NCBI GenBank assembly: GCA_003485765.1
Contig: DNHS01000009.1
Coordinates: 1 to 18,438 of the forward strand
Source of the DNA: Candidatus Omnitrophota bacterium
GTDB taxonomy: Bacteria > Omnitrophota > Gorgyraeia > Gorgyraeales > Gorgyraeaceae
Direction of reading: 5' to 3'
Length of the DNA stretch: 18,438 bases
A program made the position numbers and the translations under genes. Positions 14,790 to 18,438 of the stretch are shown piece after piece. How positions within the stretch are numbered: the first letter of the stretch is position 1; each line of letters begins with the position of its first letter. The notes under the pieces were generated by a model. It was not told where the DNA came from. It saw only the letters and a program-made list of their open reading frames with translations, and ran no database searches.

Positions 14790-14818
14790 ATTTTACAATA
14801 CCAGCAAATAAAATGCAA
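14790..14818 (-). promoter_or_regulatory. Likely promoter of the glgC-leu operon
   Basis: On the minus strand TTGCAT (14813-14818) and TAAAAT (14790-14795) are 17 nt apart. The predicted start is near 14783, giving a leader of about 145 nt that carries the inverted-repeat cluster. It lies in the 225-bp gap between dppF and glgC, the only sizeable gap in the right half of the window. Confidence 0.5.
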
Positions 14819-14862
14819 TTAAATAATAAGAAACTACGTAGGTGGCCAGAGGGAGTATATTC

Positions 14863-15618
14863 TTATGACAATAGAGCGGATTCAAGGAGAGATTTTGTAT
14901 ATTCGTGCTTTGGGTTTCTGAATATAGTTTCGCAGGAACCAGATTCAACAAATTTTCCAGACTGCATGACTATTACCCTGTCGCATATGGACCCTATAAC
15001 TCCCAGGTCGTGGCTTATGAATAGATAAGTAAGATTTTTCCTTTTCTGCAGGTCTATTAAAAGATTCAGGATCTGAGCCTGAATAGATATATCAAGACTT
15101 GATACTGGCTCGTCGCATATTATAAATTCCGGGTCAGTTGCTAAGGCCCTGGCAATGCCGACGCGCTGGCGTTCTCCGCCTGAAAGCTCTGAAGAAAGCC
15201 TTTGTAAATATGTTTCTCCGAGCCCCACTGTTTCTAGCAGTTCTATTGCTTTATTTTTTTTCTCTCGCCCAGTAACATCTTTATGAATATCGTAAACCTC
15301 TTCTATTACTTCTCCTATTCTCATCCTGGGATCCAGAGACGCATATGGGTCCTGAAATATTATTTGTAAACTTTTGCGCGTTTTTCTCATATCGCTATGG
15401 GAAATCTTTAATAAATCCTTATCTTTGTAAAAGATACTGCCTTTATCCGCATCAATGAGGCGCAATATTAACTTTGCAAGTGTCGTCTTTCCGCACCCTG
15501 ATTCTCCTACAAGGCCCAGTACTTCGCCTTTAAAAATTGAAAAGCTCGCGCCATCCACAGCGCTAACCTTATGTTTCTTAAAAGTCTTATATAAATTACT
15601 TATTTTTAATAACTCCAT
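14863..15618 (-). CDS. dppF: Peptide-type ABC importer ATPase, DppF/OppF-like
   Basis: The 251-residue cytoplasmic ATPase has the full ABC set: Walker A GESGCGKTT (38-46), Q-loop Gln89 in IFQDPYASLDP, signature LSGGERQRV (145-153), Walker B FIICDEP (165-171) and His203 in the switch. The IFQDPYASLDPRMRIGEVI block marks the DppF/OppF type. It ends soon after NPKHEYTKSLL and lacks the C-terminal oligopeptide-transporter extension of about 60-70 residues found in many relatives, though short versions exist. It overlaps dppD by 23 nt, with AGGA 8 nt before the ATG. With DppD it powers uptake of peptides or another small ligand such as nickel complexes. Confidence 0.9.
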   Translation of the reverse strand: MELLKISNLYKTFKKHKVSAVDGASFSIFKGEVLGLVGESGCGKTTLAKLILRLIDADKGSIFYKDKDLLKISHSDMRKTRKSLQIIFQDPYASLDPRMRIGEVIEEVYDIHKDVTGREKKNKAIELLETVGLGETYLQRLSSELSGGERQRVGIARALATDPEFIICDEPVSSLDISIQAQILNLLIDLQKRKNLTYLFISHDLGVIGSICDRVIVMQSGKFVESGSCETIFRNPKHEYTKSLLESALLS

Positions 15619-16555
15619 AATGCATGTCCTTTATCCTTATGCACCTTGATACATGTCCACTCGATACATTTTCTAATTCCGGCTCTTTCTCTAGACATTT
15701 ATCTATCCTGAATTTGCAGCGTGGATAAAACTTACAGCCTATAGGTAGATCGGAAAATAGAGGCGCTTTCCCTCCTATTGCATTAAAAAGTTTTTTTCTA
15801 TGCTCAAATGACGGTATTGAATCCATAAGGCCCATTGTGTAAGGATGCCCTGGATTGGAGATAATTTTTTCTTTTAGCCCGTATTCTACAATTTTTCCAG
15901 CATACATAATACCAATCTTATCAGCAATACTAAAAACTATCCTGAGGTCATGTGATATGAATAAAATTGACAGATTCATCTTATTTTTAAGTTCCATAAT
16001 AAGTTCTAATATCTGACGTTGGATAGTTACATCAAGCGCAGTAGTTGGTTCATCCAGAACTACCAAGCTTGGCTTAGACGCAACTGCCATCCCTATCATT
16101 GCCCTCTGCTGCATGCCGCCTGAAAGCTCATGAGGATATACATTTTTCCTGCCTATAATTTTTTCAAGCCCAACGCTTTTAAGAATCTCGGCAATCTGGC
16201 TATCACTATTATCTTTTTCTTCAAGAGATTCTTTTATCTGTTCGTATATTGTAAAAACAGGGTTCAATGAACTGAATGGCTCCTGAAATACGTACGAGAT
16301 TTTTTTGCTTCTTATATTTCTTAATTCTTCAGGGTTTAATTTTAATATATCTCTATCTTCGAATAAAATTTCTCCGGAAGTTATTCCCCTTCTTTCCGGT
16401 ATAAGTTTTGTTATACTTAAGCCCACTGTAGTTTTCCCGCAGCCTGATTCGCCTATAAGGCCCACGCATTCGCCCTTATCAATATTCAGGTCAACCCCTC
16501 TCACAACTTCTATATTCCCATACCCAACTTTTAAATTTTTTATCTGTAATAACAT
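15596..16555 (-). CDS. dppD: Peptide-type ABC importer ATPase, DppD/OppD-like
   Basis: The 319-residue ATPase has Walker A GESGCGKTT (35-43), Gln91 in VFQEPFSSLNP, signature LSGGMQQR (144-151), Walker B LVVLDEPTTALD (164-175) and switch His202. Its C-terminal oligopeptide-transporter domain carries four cysteines, Cys274, Cys280, Cys287 and Cys305 (CKFYPRC, DKC, SRC). These match the iron-sulfur-type motif of DppD/OppD proteins. I chose the ATG at 16555 over a GTG at 16567 because AGGTGG lies 8 nt before the ATG. The first base of that ribosome binding site is the last base of the palindrome at 16569-16591. Confidence 0.92.
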   Translation of the reverse strand: MLLQIKNLKVGYGNIEVVRGVDLNIDKGECVGLIGESGCGKTTVGLSITKLIPERRGITSGEILFEDRDILKLNPEELRNIRSKKISYVFQEPFSSLNPVFTIYEQIKESLEEKDNSDSQIAEILKSVGLEKIIGRKNVYPHELSGGMQQRAMIGMAVASKPSLVVLDEPTTALDVTIQRQILELIMELKNKMNLSILFISHDLRIVFSIADKIGIMYAGKIVEYGLKEKIISNPGHPYTMGLMDSIPSFEHRKKLFNAIGGKAPLFSDLPIGCKFYPRCKFRIDKCLEKEPELENVSSGHVSRCIRIKDMHYGVIKNK

Positions 16556-16568
16556 ATATTTTGCCACC

Positions 16569-16591
16569 TGTCCGACTCCGTGAGTCGGACA
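16569..16591. repeat. 10-bp perfect inverted repeat in the dppC-dppD gap
   Basis: TGTCCGACTC pairs with GAGTCGGACA around a 3-nt loop. It lies 5 nt after the dppC stop and touches the dppD ribosome binding site. No T-run follows, so termination is unlikely. It could modulate dppD translation or protect the upstream mRNA, or be a dispersed palindrome. Confidence 0.75.
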
Positions 16592-16596
16592 ATGGT

Positions 16597-17391
16597 TTAC
16601 GATTTCAACAATCTTTCCCTTATTCCTTCGCCTAGTAAATTATACCCCAGCACTGTTATAAAAATCGCCATACCTGGAAATAGCATCATCCACCAGCCAG
16701 CGCCCATCACAGCTTTTCCTTCGCTAAGAATATTACCCCAGCTTGGAGTAGGCGGCTGAACCCCTATGCCTAAAAAACTCAAACTTGACTCTACTAAAAT
16801 AGCGCCTGCTATTCCAAGAGTTATGCTCACTAATACCGGCGCCATTGCATTCGGGATTAAGTGCCTGATAATTATTCTTAAATCACTTGCGCCAATTGAG
16901 CGTTCAGCATATATAAAATCCCTTTCTTTTAAACTCAATATTTCTGCGCGCATAAGCCGGGCTATACCCATCCAGCTCGTAGCGCCTATTATTACCATTA
17001 TATTTATTATGCTTGGCTCAAGTAAAGCAATCACAGCCAGTATCAGGAAAAATGTCGGGAAACAAAGCATTATATCTATAAATCTCATGATAATGCCGTC
17101 CACCCATTTACCGTAATAGCCTGCTATTGCGCCAAGAGCTATGCCTATCAGACTGGCAATGCCGACTGCTATAAAACCTACCATTAAAGATATTCTAGCC
17201 CCGTAAACCATCCTGGAAAATAAATCTCTCCCCAGACTGTCTGTCCCAAAAATATGCGAACTCGAAGGCGCTGTAAGTATATTTTCAATATCAATTTGTC
17301 CTGGATTATAAGGCGCTAAGATAGGCGCAAAAATAGCTATTATTATGAAAAATCCTACAATACATATCCCAAAAATAGTTAATTTATTCAT
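16597..17391 (-). CDS. dppC: Peptide-type ABC importer permease, DppC-like
   Basis: The 264-residue inner-membrane permease begins with one membrane helix (about 4-26) and then has HIFGTDSLGRDLFSR (46-60), the DppC/OppC hallmark. Five further helices follow. The cytoplasmic EAA loop that docks on the ATPase is YAERSIGASDLRIIIRHLIPN (161-181), and SFLGIGVQPPTPSWG is the typical downstream block. The ribosome binding site is weak. It lies directly after a GC-rich palindrome following dppB. Confidence 0.93.
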   Translation of the reverse strand: MNKLTIFGICIVGFFIIIAIFAPILAPYNPGQIDIENILTAPSSSHIFGTDSLGRDLFSRMVYGARISLMVGFIAVGIASLIGIALGAIAGYYGKWVDGIIMRFIDIMLCFPTFFLILAVIALLEPSIINIMVIIGATSWMGIARLMRAEILSLKERDFIYAERSIGASDLRIIIRHLIPNAMAPVLVSITLGIAGAILVESSLSFLGIGVQPPTPSWGNILSEGKAVMGAGWWMMLFPGMAIFITVLGYNLLGEGIRERLLKS

Positions 17392-17403
17392 AATCTTATG
17401 CAG

Positions 17404-17421
17404 GGACGGTCGCGACCGTCC
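17404..17421. repeat. 18-bp perfect palindrome in the dppB-dppC gap
   Basis: GGACGGTCGCGACCGTCC is a perfect palindrome that starts 1 nt after the dppB stop codon (TAG at 17423-17425) and ends 12 nt before the dppC ATG. It is much richer in G+C than its surroundings. As RNA it forms a tight stem; without a T-run it is not a classic terminator. Confidence 0.8.
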
Positions 17422-17422
17422 A

Positions 17423-18394
17423 CTACTCTAGTTTTATCCTTGGATCCACTGCCGCATACGAAATATCTGCCAACAGATTTCCTAAAAGTGTCAGTATCGC
17501 GCCTATAACCAACACCCCCATTATCACTGGATAATCCCGTGCCATTACTGATTCATAAAAAAGCCTGCCCATGCCAGGTATGCTGAATATAGATTCAAAA
17601 ATAACGCTGCCGCCAATAAGCCCTGGCACAGATAACCCCAATATAGTTACAACAGGTAAGAGCGCGTTCTTCAATGCATGTTTATATAGCACGTCTTTTT
17701 CGCTTAATCCTTTTGCCCGAGCAGTCCTGATATAATCCTGTTTCAAAACACTTAGCATACTGCTTCTCATATATCTTGATATGCCCGCAAGGCCTCCAAA
17801 AGCTGAAACAAGCACCGGGAGAATTAGGTGTTTTGACATATCAATAATTTTTTCAAAAAACCCGAATTTTTCAAATTCCAAAGATTTTATTCCTGATATC
17901 GGCAGCATCCCCCATCTTACGCCTATGAAATCCATAAGTATAAGGCTTAGCCAGAAAGTCGGCACTGCAAAACCTATAAATACAAAGACAGTCATAAATC
18001 TATCGTAAAAACTTCCTTCTTTAACAGCTGAAGTCACGCCTATTGGTATGCCGATTAATAAGATCAGGATCATCGAAACTAATTCTATGGTAAGTGTAAT
18101 AGGGATACGCTCCATTATCTTCTGCGTCACAGGCCTTGAATCCATAAAAGATACGCCGAAATCAAACCTTGCGAATCTTTTCAGCCATTCAATATATTGA
18201 ACGCCTAGCGGCTTATCTTGGCCGTATAAATGCGCTATCCTCTCCCTTGCCTCCATTGAAACCTTGGGATTAAACTGGGCCTCCAGATCAGTCGGCTTCC
18301 CCGGTGCAATATGAATAACTGCGAAAGTAATAATAGTTATGCCCAATAAAAGCACAACTAACCCGATTATTCTCTTTAAAACATACTTCCCCAT
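17423..18394 (-). CDS. dppB: Peptide-type ABC importer permease, DppB-like
   Basis: The 323-residue inner-membrane permease has the DppB/OppB layout: helix 1 at about 8-29 (RIIGLVVLLLGITIITFAV), a large periplasmic loop with LYGQDKPLGVQYIEWL (57-71) and DFGVSF (78-83), then five helices. The EAA loop lies in YIRTARAKGLSEKDVLYKHALKNALLP (221-247). The C-terminal SIFSIPGMGRLFYESVMARDYP and VDPRIKLE are standard. GGGGAG and GAGAAG lie directly before the ATG. It is the first gene of the operon in this window; the substrate-binding protein gene is expected upstream, outside it. Confidence 0.94.
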   Translation of the reverse strand: MGKYVLKRIIGLVVLLLGITIITFAVIHIAPGKPTDLEAQFNPKVSMEARERIAHLYGQDKPLGVQYIEWLKRFARFDFGVSFMDSRPVTQKIMERIPITLTIELVSMILILLIGIPIGVTSAVKEGSFYDRFMTVFVFIGFAVPTFWLSLILMDFIGVRWGMLPISGIKSLEFEKFGFFEKIIDMSKHLILPVLVSAFGGLAGISRYMRSSMLSVLKQDYIRTARAKGLSEKDVLYKHALKNALLPVVTILGLSVPGLIGGSVIFESIFSIPGMGRLFYESVMARDYPVIMGVLVIGAILTLLGNLLADISYAAVDPRIKLE

Positions 18395-18409
18395 CTTCTC
18401 TCCCCAAAA

Positions 18410-18438
18410 ACTTTACAAACTGACATTGTCAGTTTGTA
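18410..18438. repeat. Palindrome, ACTTTACA/GACATTGTC family, copy 2, cut by window edge
   Basis: ACTTTACA-AACT-GACATTGTC-AGTT-TGTA runs to the last base. The visible arms pair over 12 bp (18414-18425 with 18427-18438) around one central base. If the family pattern holds, the next four bases beyond the window are AAGT. On the transcribed strand it is followed by AAAGTTTTT, so it could end the upstream transcript. It lies 16 nt before the dppB start. Confidence 0.7.

Overview
The window looks like chromosomal sequence of an AT-rich, Gram-negative-type bacterium from an uncultured lineage. I see no tRNA, rRNA, CRISPR array, transposase or phage gene. The mix of an AWA-type signal peptide, PilV/PilW/PilX-like pseudopilins, a membrane-fused spermidine-synthase-like protein, and short GC-rich palindromes in intergenic gaps suggests Candidatus Omnitrophota (former OP3) or a relative. 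That placement is an inference from gene style; no marker gene is present to prove it. Every supported gene lies on the minus strand, so the text below runs right to left, in the direction of transcription.

Right end (18394 to 14863): four genes of a peptide/nickel-type ABC importer, dppB-dppC-dppD-dppF. The substrate-binding protein is not in the window and may lie just beyond the right edge. The dppB-dppC and dppC-dppD gaps each hold a different perfect GC-rich palindrome, and another palindrome precedes dppB.

Middle (14637 to 7850): after a 225-bp gap with a good promoter and a patchwork of short inverted repeats comes a tightly packed run. It contains glgC (ADP-glucose pyrophosphorylase), a short N-acetylglutamate-synthase-like GNAT protein, leuC, leuD and leuB (leucine synthesis), asd (aspartate family of amino acids), truA (tRNA pseudouridine synthase) and a DUF3786 protein. 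Most junctions overlap or abut, so this is probably one transcription unit joining glycogen and amino-acid supply. No leuA is present.

Left-middle (7801 to 2385): an envelope/secretion group. It contains a beta-repeat protein of unknown role, a secreted protein with six EF-hand loops, three pseudopilin-like proteins (PilV-, PilW- and PilX-like) and a 665-residue membrane protein with a spermidine-synthase-like domain that lacks the usual catalytic aspartate. The PilV-like protein carries its own EF-hand-type loop, which suggests calcium matters to this machinery.

Left end (2287 to 1): a likely two-gene operon of a zinc-dependent dehydrogenase and an LsrF-like class I aldolase/thiolase, with a promoter placed so close to the start codon that the mRNA should be nearly leaderless. 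Then comes a near-consensus promoter, a leader of about 255 nt with several inverted repeats, and the first 49 codons of a secreted protein that runs off the window.

The most unusual non-coding signal is a palindrome family, ACTTTACA-N(4-5)-GACATTGTC-N(4-5)-TGTAAAGT. It occurs at 2338-2372 and, cut by the edge, at 18410-18438. The boxes are conserved while the intervening stem changes with pairing kept.
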